A stretch of DNA of 64,000 nt from Psococerastis gibbosa (GCA_963971405.1 OZ020491.1:13944855-14008854); one strand, 5' to 3'. Shown: positions 20,918 to 34,261, counted from the stretch's first letter. The notes: generated by a model from the sequence alone, not told the origin. Translations and numbers: made by a program.

Positions 20918-22949
20918 CTGAAGAAGAAAGTTAAAAGAATGTAATACAAGTGTTTGACTCGCCATTCGAAATTAAGGCATGTATTGTATTGTATCTGCCA
21001 TTGCCTGATATAGTACCAATAAGAATAGGCTACAAAATGTTAGGTTTCAATACTATGTACAATGTATAAATGAATTCAATGAATGAAACATTTGTGTCAC
21101 AATGTGAATCAAACGACAATTACTGCCAAATGTACGAGTACAATAATATACTGCAGGTTAGAGTGGGTTTCGATATTTTATTCAATAAGACCATTGACCA
21201 GATTCACGGGACTTCGCCATGGCGCTGTCGGGGTGGTACGGTACTATGCAACTCGCATTCTACAGCGGCTCACATCTTTCATTTAGTAATCAAAAGAGAA
21301 ATTACGTCAATGTTTTGAACTTTTGATTGGTTGAACCCAGAATTAGAATGATCTGATTGATTTTCTGATAATATTCCTATGTCCCCCCTCCATCCATTAA
21401 GCGAATATAGGCGACCACTAAAAGTCCCACGCTTTTGTAGAAATTCTACTAGTTGATTCTTACTACGGCGAAGTCTCCCGACAAAAACTTAGCGTTTTCT
21501 TCATCATCGGTTGAAATAAAATCGGAACCAATGCCACGATGTGGGTTTTTGCCCAATTGCAGCTAGTGAAAAAAACTACGGTATAATTTTCAACAAAAAG
21601 GCCACCCTCTCGAAAGGTGAAAGTGGTCAAACAACTAGATTTGTGCTTTGCAATAGATTAAATTTCGAATTCCATTGGTATAAATTCATTAATTTGCTGA
21701 CATATTACTGTTGGTTGAGCGAGATTGTCAGCAATGTCACATCAATGAGTAGGCCCTACTTCTGGCCACATTTGGGTCAATAGGTCTAAAATACGTTGTT
21801 AGTTACATGTTGCCTAATCCAGACCCTGACAAAGCTTATTGTAAGTTATTATTGCTGTTGAAGGGTGCAATCACTTTCCATCAGCGAACACTTCAATCAC
21901 TTACCTACAGTAGGCTAATTTGTTTGTTTGAAGTATATAATTATGAGTAGCATTTGATTCAATCAAATTGAATGAGGGTGTCTTACAATATGTAACCTGT
22001 ATCCTATGGTCTTAATACAATATAATATTTATGTATTTCATTGTTAACCGCAATATAAGTATACAATATAGATTCTAGACGTCGTCAATAGTAAATAGCC
22101 TAAGAACAATTAGTTTTCTTAAATAGTGTAAATTATAAATTCCTGCAAGTAGGGGCGACTCTTTATCTGCTTTATATAAGGAGTCAGAAGTTGTACCCAA
22201 AATGTACAGCACCACATAAAAATACAGTAGACTTATACAGTATGTATAAATATACGGTAATTAGGTGAATTGAACTTACCAGTAGTTGAAAAAAATACAG
22301 AATAATGAAAGTACTATACCATCGAGAGCGTATCTATAGGTACTAATGTACCATATACCATGTCATAGCGCTACAATGGTACATTAACTTAACAATAAGT
22401 TGAGTTTAATGAGTCTACAGCGCGTGTGATGTAGCAATAAAAAATACATTTCCTCCCACGTGGGGATGTGAAAAGCAGTGCTGCAAACGATGGAATTATT
22501 CATTTTTGACAGAACGGGAACCTTATTGTTGTTCAAATATAAACTGGCAACAACCACATAGGAGGAAAATCATTGAAACCCTTACAAATGATAAATTTGC
22601 AACATTTTACAGCCAGACATCACGGCCTTAGTAATGCTAAACCATGTTGGAATTTTATTACGATATATCGTACTAAACATGGGTTAAGTAGTCAAAACGT
22701 AGTCAAAACTTCCATTTTATCGTTATTTCATTTTATTTATTTGCTTCTTATCGATATTGATATTTTTCCTGGACTTTCCCCATTTTACCACACGCATGTG
22801 AGTGCCCTTATTAACTTATTGCATATAAAAATTATAAATATAGCCTATTTTAATAATTTCTACTATCTATTTCCTCCTATGACATACTAGTATAATATAG
22901 AGAACATAGCCTTATAATAGGTATAGGAAAACTGAAATAATATACTCAC
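20918..22949. other. Probable 5' UTR intron of beta-glucuronidase copy B
   Basis: The minus strand shows an acceptor (TTCTTCAG) at about 20918-20925, just before the short leader and the ATG at 20903. No coding exon is seen in these 2 kb. The sequence is AT-rich with no recognised element. Confidence 0.45.
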
Positions 22950-23050
22950 GCGATTCGGCGCCGGTGGTTGTATCGTATATGAGAGCGAGCAACCTTCTTT
23001 GCAACCAGCTATGAACGATACTCAGTAATGACTGGGGCTTCGCTTATCTC
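22950..23050 (-). promoter_or_regulatory. Possible 5' noncoding first exon of copy B
   Basis: A GC-richer patch on the minus strand ends in CGCCGAATCGC followed by a consensus GTGAGTAT donor (complement of 22942-22949). It would splice to the acceptor at about 20918. This is only a splice-signal inference; the transcription start is not visible. Confidence 0.3.
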
Positions 23051-24504
23051 TCCTAACGCCACGCCATATTCTTCAGCCTAAAGCGGAAAGCCAACACGAT
23101 CAACGCATCCCATCCATGTTGTAGCAAAACGCCATGTTACTTTGCTATGTAATTCCCATCCCGTTTTAAGGCGAATCCCACCATCGCCCGATAAGTAAGA
23201 AAAGTAAGAAATACTGCCAACATGCATTGGAACATATGCTGTGGAACATACAAGTATGTATGTCCAGTATATGTATGCTATATGCTGTCCAGTATTTCCT
23301 ATTGAAACTTTCCAAGTGATCGAGGGAGCAACCCTTAGCCGGTAGTCCACTGATGGAATTATGAGGATATACCTATATATACGTATAGCCATGCCTATTA
23401 GAAAATTGGCATCCCAAAATTTAATAGCCTAGGTACGGTACCTACTTTCCTTTTTGTATTTAATTAACTCGGCAAGTTGTTTAAGCTGTGGAAGACTACT
23501 GCTGCATGAGTCAAATAATAGCGTATTTGCAATTTAGGGAGCTGTACGACCTAGGCTACAGTGTAAATTTACTCTATAAATTCTATGTTAGGTACCGTAC
23601 CTACGTGAAATTTTAAGGTTGGGAACCTCCCCCAAGAGATTCTGGATACATACAATTTAATATACCTATACAATTAAACAAAGCAAGGGGCGCTAAAGAA
23701 CTAAATCCATCCTGCAGTGCAGTCCAACAATAGGCTACTCGGCAATTTTATGAATCTATTTTAATTTTATTTCACACCCATTTAATTTTTTTCCTGAAAA
23801 TAAAAGTTATTTAGTACGGGAAAGACAATTTTCCAATCAATTTGACTTTGATGGTTAAAAGCGGGTCCCGTGACTCCAAAATATGACCTCATTTGTGACA
23901 CCGGGGAGTAATCGCCAATTACTAGCAGTTATATTGGTAGTGACATCGTTTCCAGGTCAACCATGTGTACCGGCGTTTTGACTCTTATAGCCTACAATTA
24001 AAAACACCAGAATTTTTTCTTCAAATATTTACAATATTTCATACATACTGTATTATTATTGTTAAACTATAAGCTACCGTACCTAGCATATTTGATATTT
24101 TATTGTTGCAACTATCAAGTAGCCTATTGGTATTTGCTATTTTTTATCAGCTAGCCTATATGGGTATCAAATAAGAGGTGAACTCAGTACAGTACCTTAA
24201 CCCCTTGACCACGGAGTCACCTCTAATAATATAAACTAGTGGCATGAATCGCGGTCACAAGTACTTCCTAATTGGAACGTAGAATTTGTTTACAATGCCA
24301 TACCCAGCCATCAATCTCAATGGGCTACCCGGCACAAAAACTCATCTCGCTAATGGCCGGCGCTATATATTGTACAGTTAGCGCACGTATAATTATTATT
24401 GTAAAGAAACCTGTCTGGTACAAGGCACATGCCGTTCAATGTAGGCTATGCTAACTGCTAAGTGACCTTACAAGTTGGGGTAGCTCCTACCATCATTTTT
24501 GCCA
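23051..24504. other. Non-coding DNA, little recognised
   Basis: Contains a fragment at about 23400-23520 resembling one arm of the TTAA palindromic MITE (TTGGCATCCCAAAATTTA, TATTTAATTAACTCGGC). No gene-like exon was recognised. Confidence 0.4.
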
Positions 24505-24508
24505 TTAA

Positions 24509-24892
24509 GAGTGTACAGCCCATAGGAAATTGGCAACCCGAAATTTATTCCTTTTTATTTTATATTTAATTAACTAAGCATGTTATTAAAGATTTGGCTC
24601 ATCAAAGTTGTAGAAGACTACTTCATGCATCATATTATAAGATATTTTTAATTTTCGAAATTGTAGTTTTTTCATAAACATGCAGATATTTTATAAACAA
24701 TAACTTTTCACGTAAAAGCGATTTTATAAAAAAACTACAATTTCAAAAACTAAAAATACGTTATTATATGATGCATGAAGTAGTCTTCTACAACTTTGAT
24801 GAGCCAAATCTTTAATAACATGCTTAGTTAATTACATAAAAAATAAAAAGGAATAAATTTCGGGTTGCCAATTTCCTACGGGCTGTACACTC
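24509..24892. mobile_element. Palindromic MITE with TTAA target duplication
   Basis: The 384-bp element is almost one long inverted repeat. Arms begin GAGTGTACAGCCCATAGG and end CCTACGGGCTGTACACTC, and contain GCATGAAGTAGTCTTCTAC and complement. It is flanked by TTAA at 24505-24508 and 24893-24896, the target duplication used by piggyBac-type elements. The terminus itself is not the usual piggyBac CCC. Confidence 0.8.
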
Positions 24893-25301
24893 TTAAAAGT
24901 GAAGATGTCCAATGGTTGGGGCTTGGGTAAACCATGGAAACAGGTAATTATCCTACAGACATTTTAATTTGCCCACGGTAGTCGGAGCTAGGCTACTCGT
25001 ATTCAGCAGAGCCTACTATACCAGGTAATACTTAACTTACCGTGTATATCGTACAACTGGGTTAGGAATAGTCCAGTTAGATGGCAAAGAACTATGGTCA
25101 CGGAAGGTCGAGGTTCGAGGCTCGACAGAAAGGGAAAAATTTTCGGTCTGACCTGGCTCAACCCAACTCTGATGGTACCGTAAGAGAAAACGCGGCTGAC
25201 GGGTATGCACAACATCCCAAATAGAGCCGTGGTAAAATGGGAGGTTGCTCAATCAGACCCAAATTGGGTTGCCACAGCGTTTTCTTTTTGTTCAACTCGA
25301 G

Positions 25302-25633
25302 CTGGGGTTCTCAAACTTTTTTGTCCGTGGACCACTATAAGATTATTTTATGATTTTCCGTGGACCACCATGGCTATGTTAGGAAAATCTTTAAAGCCTA
25401 GGACCAAGATCAATTAGTTAATTTGCCTACAATTACGTGCTAATATTTGATTAACTGTTTAGGACTGGTATCGGTCGGATTTTATAGTTCAGTGCCAAGA
25501 TTTACTGTATTATATATTAAATTTCCAATAACTCAGCTGTTTTATTTTCTTACTTCTCACTTTGGCCCGTGGACCACCAAATATATGTCTGTGGACCACC
25601 GGTTGTCCATGAACCACAGGTTGGGAACCCCTG
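25302..25633. mobile_element. hAT-type nonautonomous element
   Basis: Ends CTGGGGTTCTCAAAC and GGTTGGGAACCCCTG, the terminal sequence of Charlie-like hAT elements. The interior repeats GTGGACCACC. It is flanked by 8-bp repeats AACTCGAG and AACTAGAG with one mismatch, as hAT insertions are. Confidence 0.82.
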
Positions 25634-25785
25634 AACTAGAGGATCATTTTCTTAACGGAGAGATTCCACAATATTAAGTAAATAATTTGGAGAGCAAGTC
25701 ATTTTGTCAAAATTACTATAACTGGTATAAATAATTGGTCTTATAAAAAATACAAGTTTTCTCATGAAACAGTCCAATTGCCTGA

Positions 25786-25967
25786 AGGGTTAGCAATACG
25801 GTACGGACTCTGACATTCACCCGATAGGTTGTTGGTTCAAGTCCCACTCTTGCTACATTTTCTGGGGGCATGCAAAGGAAGTGGTCCCGGGCCTTCCTAG
25901 TTGAGTGTATGAGAGGACTTTACAGCCTTAACTCCGCTGGGCTGGCTTAGTAATATAATTAAAAGTT
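25786..25967 (+). mobile_element. SINE family B copy 3
   Basis: GGTTGTTGGTTCAAGTCCC, CTACATTTTCTGGGGGCATG, GGTCCCGGGCCTTC and CTCCGCTGGGCTGG follow the family order. The tail has been replaced by an AT dinucleotide run (about 25966-25992). Confidence 0.78.
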
Positions 25968-26454
25968 ATATATATGTATATATATATATATTTATATTTT
26001 ATCAGCAATATCTGCACAATGCATTATATTTTTAGAGTAATAATAACTCCAGGGAAAATGTAAACTTAATGCAAAATTCATTTCTTTGCAACTCCGGAAC
26101 CAGGAATAATTTAATTTCGTCAAAATAACCTGGTCTCAAGTGGTTTATAAAATATTTGAAAATCTCTACCGTAATTATATTGGACAATTTAATTAAAAGG
26201 GAGTTGGCCGTTGGCATTGCCTACCCAAATATAAGTTGTTTTATATTTTTGATTTAATTTAATACCGGTAGGCTATGTAAGCGCAAGTTATACAGATTTG
26301 ATCTCGTTAAATAGTAAAGGACTATTTCATACGTAGCACACGGTACCTACTACAAGATTTTTTTTTAATTTTGGTACTGGGGGTTTCGTGTGAAACTGAT
26401 AGGCGATAGAAATTAACCGAATAATCAAGTTCATGGAAAAGCTACAAGAACAAG

Positions 26455-27180
26455 AACCGGTCCGAGTTTACTCGAACATGCTTTCCAATTTATCAAAATT
26501 AGTGAAAGAGAAAATGAGTAATTTCATGGTAAATAATTTTCCTATGGTTAAATTTCCGATATCTTGAGGGGGGGGGGGGTTGTCCACCTGACGTCATTGG
26601 AGCTGAGGTAAATTCTAGATAGGTCAGTCCAACACATTACCACACAGCAATACTGGCAGGGCATGCATTTGAGCGTGAATTTTCTATCAGTTTTTTCAAA
26701 AAAACATTTTTTTTACAAAACCAAATACTTTTCTGGGAAAGCAGCCTGTCCGGTTTCGTTACTCAATTTAACACCTAAAACATACCTGAAGTTAGAAATG
26801 ATCGATAGAAAGGTTTCGCAGAAAAATTATTTTTTAGTAATTTTTAATTAAAATTTAGTTATTTTTATTTTTTTACCCCCAGAAGCAACCTATCAAGGGG
26901 CAAGCGACCCCCCGCATTTCGTTAAGATTAATAACGACTACAATATATGTGAATTTAAAAGAAATCGTTGGAGCCGTTTTTGAGAATAAACCCCCCCCCC
27001 CCCTCCAAATTGAGTTAGCCCAAAATAGAAAAATGGTCTCAAGGCATGATTTTTGTGAACCTACATGCAAAATTTCATAAAAATCGGCCGAGTAGTTTCT
27101 CCGGAAATAGATGAACAGACAGACAGACATACAGACAGACAGACAGACAGAGCGACAGACAGAATGACAGAAAATGAAAA
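26455..27180. repeat. Dispersed repeat of about 700 bp with GACA tail, copy 1
   Basis: Matches 42312-42990 along most of its length: GTCCGAGTTTACTCGAACAT, GAAATGATCGATAGAAAGG, CTATCAAGGGGCAAGCGACC, and AAATTTCATAAAAATCGGCC followed by (CAGA)n. It holds G-runs and C-runs near 26569 and 26993. No protein was recognised. Similar tails occur in many invertebrate repeats of uncertain class. Confidence 0.75.
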
Positions 27181-27889
27181 CCTCTCATAATATGGTGTAT
27201 GACATGGCCCTCAACCAAATAAGGAAATTAGATCGCAGCCAAAGACTTGTGGTTTCAAAAGCCAGTTACTGAAAAAATTGCTAGGAACAGAATATAGCAT
27301 TAGAATACGATTACTGTCTATAGGTATTTACTGTATGACTCTTTATAACCATGTTTAGAATGGAAAAAGAATTTTTATAGTCTTAAGTCTCGCCCCGTAA
27401 ATATAAGACGTTAATACTGTTATTATTATTCCGGGGGGGGGGATGTTAACAGTAAGCTTCCTATTTACAAGGATAACGTAGCCAAAGTGCCCTTTGTGTT
27501 AGAGCTATTGCTGTGCCATAAACATTAGGTATATAGTCATAAAGAACGGTACTATGCGGTCGTAGAACTAGGCGCTCTATGTGAATATTCTAATGAGTGC
27601 CCCTAAACCAAGTTTTTATTATACTGCAGTTGAATCGGCCACTGGGTCAAAAAGTGAAATGGTGAACTGGTCAATTCCCAATATAGGCGTTGCACTATTT
27701 TGGGTTACATTGGATTAAGACTGTGCTGTGTTCGGTAAAACGGCAAGCAGTCCAAGGGCGGAACCAGTGGAAAGTTTATAGGAGGGGTGTCACAAGTTGT
27801 ATGTGTAGGTGTAGTCTATACTCCCCCCCCCCCTGTCCCGAGAAATTATTTTTAAAATTAAGGTGAAAACGAAATGGTTTTGAATCTCT

Positions 27890-28030
27890 CCTTAGCAATG
27901 GACGCCCCTGTAAGCCTTGGAATGCCTTGCCGGAAGAAATGAGAGACACAGGATCATTTGGGAAAAGGTAGGGGACAACTACTGGGGAGGGAAAGTGAAT
28001 GAATGAGTGCCTGATATACTGTATTACGCA
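27890..28030 (+). pseudogene. Possible LINE ORF2 C-terminal remnant
   Basis: The + strand reads NGRPCKPWNALPEEMRDTGS then FGKR and a stop. WNALPEEMR-type segments are common at the extreme C terminus of Jockey/RTE reverse-transcriptase ORFs. Only about 30 residues match, so this is tentative. Confidence 0.4.
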
Positions 28031-30390
28031 ATTATTATTTTCTCCCTTTTCTTTTGTTGTTATTTTTGCAGGATTTTTCAATTTACTTTTATTGTGCCAT
28101 GGATTAATGTATTTAGGAGTGGGGGGGGGGGGGTCATGTCCCTCCCATTGACCCATGACATTTCAAAGTTAGTTCAATTGTGACCGCGAAAGATTGTTGT
28201 TTAGCAGGATTAAAACTGACTAAAATTTACAATGCCAAGCGCATAATAAACCACAGGTATCAGTACCAGGAGACTGAACATCGCGCTCGGTTGGTGTAGC
28301 ACACCACTCTTGTGTTGATAGCAAACTTTTTGAATTTATTTCCACCGTACCAGTACCTGTCATCCGAGATTGGCCCGGACAGTCCGCGAATTTAGGAAAA
28401 AAATTATAAAACGCCAATTATTTATTGGCTCGTTCTCCGGGAATGAGATCCGTAAAATCCTGCTGCAATATAATAACCACGATATGTTATTGCAAAAAAA
28501 AAAAAAAAAATTAATAGTGAAGATTGACAAGTGCATGTGAGAGGAATGTTATTGTTTGATAAGATCAAATATTCGTCCTCTATGCACCGATGAGCAATGA
28601 GGACTTCCGGAGACCCCAAACACGCACCTGGGTGGATCGATTCCCTTGAAGTGTCCTGTACACCAATTGGGCCCATCACTTTTTACAGGATGAATCCGAG
28701 TAGGCAATAGGGATTTCTAAAATTGACCATTGGCGTAATTAGGGGGAGGGGGTCTGGGGGTGCTGGCTTAGCCCCCCCAGGTACATGTCAAGCCCCCCCA
28801 GGATTTTCCAGGAAATAAAGCAAATTTATTGAATAAATAATAAATAAACAAATAGGCTACCTAATTAAAAATACTAATGTTTTTTTCGGAGTGCATAACA
28901 ATAATTTTAAAATTAAAAAAAAACATTACCGCGAAAATTTGACTATTTTAATGTACGGTATTATGTTGGCAATTTGGGTGTTTTGGACTGTTCTTTTGTC
29001 AATAATTATGTTCGAATCTGCACTGTAATCATGGATATTAACATCTTAAAGTGTTTGGACAACACATGCGGTCCTAAGACCCCAGGTATTTTGGCAATTT
29101 TATGCCAATGGAATTGACTTATCCTATGTATCGCAATTAAAAACGCGTTTGTCTAATTAACTCTCATATGCTCGTATAAGGGGTTTATATAGGCTTATAG
29201 CTGCTGCACTTAATACAGGGTGTCCCGCGAACGCTTAATAATGAGTATTATTTTTTTATGGCCAAACTGTGAATGATAGGGGTAAAATAAAAACATTTCG
29301 CGACTAATATCAGCGGTGGCCGGCCTAGTGGCATTTTTAGATTACTGTATTTAAGTAAACGAAACAAGTACAGTACGCCAACTACCCATCCATCGTTTCA
29401 ATTGTTCAGCGTTAATTAGGGAAGCATTGTACAAGAAATACTGGAATACCTCACCTAAGAACAATTTGAGTCAATTCTCATAGAACATTCCCTAACATAT
29501 TTTTTCCATCATTGAAGTACAGTAGGTATAACTTTTGCATATTGTGCCAAATCTTAACGAAACAGACACGTTTTCTTTCTTTATCTAATTTGTCTGGCTT
29601 GTTCTACCAACACAATAGGCCTACAATCCTTCATAATTTTCAATGTACACCTGCTGTAGGCCTACAACAATGTACTGAATAGGGTAGGTCTATTTTACCG
29701 ATACCTATTGAAGAAGCTACGGCGGGAAATTTCCAGTTTGCTAAGGTACTGTTGTTTCACACCCACGTTGGCAACTTTGGAATGGTGGGGGAAGGGGGTT
29801 GTATGGCGTTTTATTTTGAGTGGTATAAAATTATGTTGAAGTTTTTTGGTGCTGCCAAACGTTTAAAAACACAATGTTAAAGGTTGCTGCTGGGGATACC
29901 TGAGCTCGGACGGACTAGTCAAACACAATAATAATAGGGTACATAATGCCTATAGGCTTAGGCATCAATCACCTCGATCACAAAATACCAAGGCCATTCG
30001 TTTCAAGAGACCAGGACAAAATTAGATTGTAATTTAATTTGTGAAGGCCAGAGCGGCTAAAAAATGAAGAATTTAAGAGTCTGTAAGTGACGGACACAAT
30101 CGGAAAAAGAGGTATGGTTATAGAGTGCATTCAGGTTCAAGGTCTTCATAATATTATTACAAGAGTGATTGGATAATTTCCGTTACAGGAGATTATTACA
30201 TGCGGTATGCTGTCAAAGATCGAAATAGTGTGCGATAAAGTGTCGAAGATGAGGGAAGAAAAAGAGAAAAAAAAAATGAGAACCTAATCTGAAATCTCTT
30301 TGGTCAAGTGTCAACAGAGTCTTGGTTACGAAAATAACATTGTAACATGGTAAACTATGTTGCCGAGGGTGTTTTAGGCCTACTGGCCAC
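28031..30390. other. Gene-free stretch
   Basis: A/G/C homopolymer runs (28119-28133, 28494-28510, 28762-28800) and a CAGGGTGTCCCGCG motif near 29217. No exon with credible splice sites was recognised. Confidence 0.4.
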
Positions 30391-30672
30391 CAGTGGCGGA
30401 CACAGAGGGGGGGGGGGTCACGGGGGTCAAAACCCTATTAAAAAATTTAAAAAGGCGGCAAAATGACAACTTAATTCTTTAAAAAATATGAAATAGGCAT
30501 ATGAAAAGTGTTATTGAAATACTTCTTTTAATGATTTCGTTTCGTTCTGTATGTACCAACCAGAATTGTTCGGAAAAACTAAATCATTTACTTAAATCAA
30601 ATACCGTATTGTTTTTATTCTCAGTTTTGAGGGGTGACCCTCCCCAAAATTAAAAAGCTGTGTCCGCCACTA
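30391..30672. mobile_element. hAT-like MITE, CAGTGGCGGA termini
   Basis: Begins CAGTGGCGGACACAG and ends CTGTGTCCGCCACTA. The flanking octamers CTGGCCAC and CTAGCAAC differ at two positions. The interior carries a G-run and a GGGTGACCCTCCCC patch. Termini of this kind are typical of hAT elements. Confidence 0.65.
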
Positions 30673-31734
30673 CTAGCAACATGAGCAGATCGTGGATCCA
30701 TTAATTAGCTGTAGCTAAGTATAGGCGCTTTTAAATAGAAAGTTAATAAAATAAATAAATAAATAACGGCTTTATTTTTACCTGAGCGAACCATAAGACT
30801 AGGAATAATAATAATAATCAAGATTCTTAAGACTAGTGTTGTTAGTATTGTCCTAAAGTTTCCCTAATTCAATAAAAACACAATCAAAAACAAAACAAAA
30901 ACGAGCAAAACAGCAATAAGTATTGGCCTAGCTACCCAAAAAGAACTCAAAACAGCATGGACTGTGTCAAGGTCAAGCTAAGTACCAATAAGCACACTAG
31001 GAAATTTATTTCTTTTCTTATAATTTCCCAACATAGCCTAGATAAGTCCCCTTAAACCGAGCCTATATTTGTACAATGCAATCGAAAGGTTAATTACACT
31101 ATAACCTTTACGGTACCACACAGCTAGGAAATACGAACTTCGGAGCACAAGTGTAGAAAGAAATAAAAGAAATGTGAAACAAAGAGAGATGGACTGATGA
31201 CGACAGGATAAGTCATGCAAAATACACACAGTAAACAATCCCCACCATTATCCATATTTCTGGAGGAATACATTTTTACTTTACTACTGTAGATATACTG
31301 CAATTTTTAATAATGAATCTCTTTCCTATAGGAAAATGCTACCAATCAAAATATTGGTACTTGACATTATTTCTCTATGGGTTCACATACGCAAGACTTA
31401 TTCCCAGACTTGGTTAAGTCGAGCTAATGTCTGTTACTATATATCACGGTTAAGCATGACTGAAGCGTCCATTAACACTTGTAGTCGGTGTGACATCAAA
31501 GAGTGAACCGCAGTTTGCCAATGGCTAGAAAACCAATCAGAAAGAATACTAATAAAGTCAGAAAACCAATGGGGTCGTTTGCAGGGCAAGATTCAAAACA
31601 CTACATGTAGGCCTACGATCCAAAAAAAGCCCTACTCCTCGATGACAACCCTCATCAACAATGGGCAAGTTCAGGCATGCTTACCATTGACATTGAAACA
31701 GGTATTAGCTCGACTTAATCCAAGTGTGTTGTTT

Positions 31735-32440
31735 TTGTTTCCAACGCCTGCTTTCCGCATTTCTGCTTTAAGCAACCCTGTCAGCCTGGCGGGGGGAGTG
31801 AGTCTGTTTGTTAACTTGAGGCACCCTAAGGGCAGGCTCTTTTACCTCGGGGAAAGGGGAGTTGACTGACAGGCGGGACTTCCTGATTATAGTGGGTTCG
31901 GAAGTCGGAACCACTTGAGGAACATGGTAAAGTCACACGCTGAAATCTTAAACCTATTTAAAAATGAGTAATTACTTAAGGTATGACAGATCGGGTGAAC
32001 GGTACATTCAAGTGGAAATGGCAACAGAATGAGGGACTTCTGCTTTCTGTTGTTATTTCACCTTGAATATGCGGTCATGTACCCTGGTGTATTTTGCAAA
32101 TGTGCCAACGGCCTTACCATATTGATTCCATGAGAGCAGAGCTTGTTTCAAACTGCGGCAAACTTGGTAGTGTGCACAGCGTTGGCAGTGGAACATGATA
32201 AGGTTCGGAATCCACTATGATCAGGAGGTCCGTCCACCCTGTTTAGTCAACTCCCCTTTCCCCGAGGTGAAAGTCTGCCCTTAGGGTGCCTCAAGTTAAC
32301 AAACAGACTCACTCCCCCCCCCCCCCCCCCCCCCCGCCAGGCTGACAGAGTTGCTTAAAGCAGGCGTTAGAAACCAACATTTTGTAAATGTGATCGTTTT
32401 GGTTTGTTTTGACAACTGTGATTCACATTATATATATTAT
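31735..32440. repeat. Composite: foldback arms inserted into a second repeat
   Basis: The left arm, 31735-31910, is the reverse complement of 32205-32375; shared blocks are CCAACGCCTGCTTT, CTGTCAGCCTGGCGGGG, GTTAACTTGAGGCACCC and CCCCGAGG/GGGGAGTTGACT. The right arm belongs to an insert (about 32100-32373) that splits a repeat found uninterrupted at 52205-52430. The broken ends carry ATTTTGCAAATGTG and ATTTTGTAAATGTG, a 14-bp target-duplication-like pair. A C-run of about 25 lies at 32310-32334. A third segment at 32530-32590 inverts the CAACGCTGTGCACACTACC block. Confidence 0.7.
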
Positions 32441-32804
32441 TTATTTATTAAAAATCGGAGGTGACCAGGACTCGACACGCACGTGGGTCTGACTGGGATA
32501 GTCTTAGCGCGTTATCATGTCCCACCATGTTCCCTTGCCAACGCTGTGCACACTACCAAGTTTGCCGCAGTTTGAAACATGCTCTGCCCTCATGGATTTA
32601 CGTTCAACATGGTAAGGCCATTGGCTGTTTAATCTTAAGTGTGGGAACGACTCTATTTTATGAGGTACCGTACCTAACTTAACTTACCTGATACCATTCC
32701 CAAACCGCCATCAGTCTTAGCTTCATTTCGTTGCTACCATTGTTGGGGGCATCTGCTTTTACAAATAGTTTAGCAGTCACGAGCTCTTCGCCTAAACCAT
32801 GTTC

Positions 32805-32975
32805 CATGTGGGAGGGATGGGACATTCGAGCGCGCCAAAAATATTTTTCGAATCCTGGGTGGGGCAAACTGCTACATCTTCGCAATGACTGGTCATACGA
32901 GACGTGGCACCAGGTGGCCCCAGGACGCAAAAAATATTTTTGGCGCTCTCAAATGGCCCATTTCTCCTATACAGA
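32805..32975. mobile_element. MITE with AAAAATATTTTT subterminal block, copy 1
   Basis: An inverted pair, GGGACATTCGAGCGCGCC plus AAAAATATTTTTCGAATCC at the left and GACGCAAAAAATATTTTTGG plus CGCTCTCAAATGGCCCAT at the right. The sister copy is at 49211-49352. Confidence 0.7.
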
Positions 32976-34261
32976 ACTCTGGTTGAAATCAAAAATAATC
33001 GATCCCTCATTCCTTTTCAGTAACATCACTACTGCACAGGAAGTTGTAAAGCATTGTCTAATCTCTATTTACCTACTCATATCATTCTACAGGTTTTTAC
33101 ACCACAAGAACTTAGACCAAACTATTGTTAAATGTTATAACTAGGTGTTGAATCTCAGCCGGTTTTTACATGGCAATAATGTATACGTGACTAGAAACTG
33201 TTATTATGTTCATTCAGGCGAGTCAGCTAGAGGATTGTGGATTCGTGGCGTTTTTAATAGGGAACAAACAATTTTCCTCCAAAGCTCTTAAGATTGGGAT
33301 TTAGTGGGCGGAGAAAAATCTCGTTTGGTAAAGCATAGGGCGCCATAAAAAAAAATCCCATTCGGTTCTGGCCGATCAGGTGTAGGGAGATTCCATGCAA
33401 GCGCAGCACCCCGTAGGTAATTAAAAAAAAAAACATTATTATTTTCCCAACCACAACATCGACACACAAAACACTCTTGTGTTCCCAATTTCAAACCGCA
33501 ATGACATCAACTTCTACTTATCAAATTATTTTCACTTCGACTGAATGCCATCATGAAATCGTTGATTTGTCATAAAAAGTGTTGAATACCATTATCGTAG
33601 ATAATAATTGAGGCTATTAGTCAGATTTTATTTCATTCCTCTGCGACCAATAATAACTGAGATACGAATTCTATAAGGTTTTAATCGGCCGCCATCTTGG
33701 AACTAAATATTGGTTCTAGCTGGTTAACGAACTCGATCAAGACATATGTAAGATCGATCAATTTTTGTGCCATGTTTCATCAAAATCGGTTAATATTTAC
33801 GGAAGTTAAGAGTGTTTTCTAAAATCGATATACATACAGTACATACAATTTTATATATAGGTCTAAATAACATTTTGAACGAAGGGCGGTTTTATAGCTC
33901 AGGGGGTCATGAAATGAAAAGTTGTGAAGACATTTTCCGGAAGTCGAACATTGGTCGCCGTCTCAATAGGTTTTTTACGAGTAAAACTGCGAAAGGGAAA
34001 ACAATTTGATATAATAACAATGTAGGGGTCGAGCTATCTTTTAGTCGTATTAAATGTTATTTCGGGGGGCTGGAAAGAGTTTTTTTGGGAGGGGGTAATG
34101 GACGGCATCATTTCAAATTTCTACGTCAAGTTGTGCATCAATTGAAAGCTCTCTTTGATACTTTAAATTCGGTATGCCGCTTAGGAACCTAAACGCTGTG
34201 TCTTTTTGATGTTCGAGTCCGAACAGCGAATAGTAAAGATTTATATTAATTAGTTTAATAA
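32976..34261. other. Gene-free stretch
   Basis: Non-coding DNA. The segment at about 33760-33810 (GCCATGTTTCATCAAAATCG) resembles the tail region of the dispersed GACA-type repeat. No exon was recognised. Confidence 0.35.

Noticed and set aside
23078..23392. 104-codon minus ORF near the possible 5' exon of copy B
   Set aside because: No recognised domain, Tyr/Ile-rich composition of AT-rich noncoding DNA, and no splice support.
27776..28156. 126-codon minus ORF
   Set aside because: Low-complexity proline stretch from a G-run; the opposite strand carries a weak LINE C-terminal match instead.
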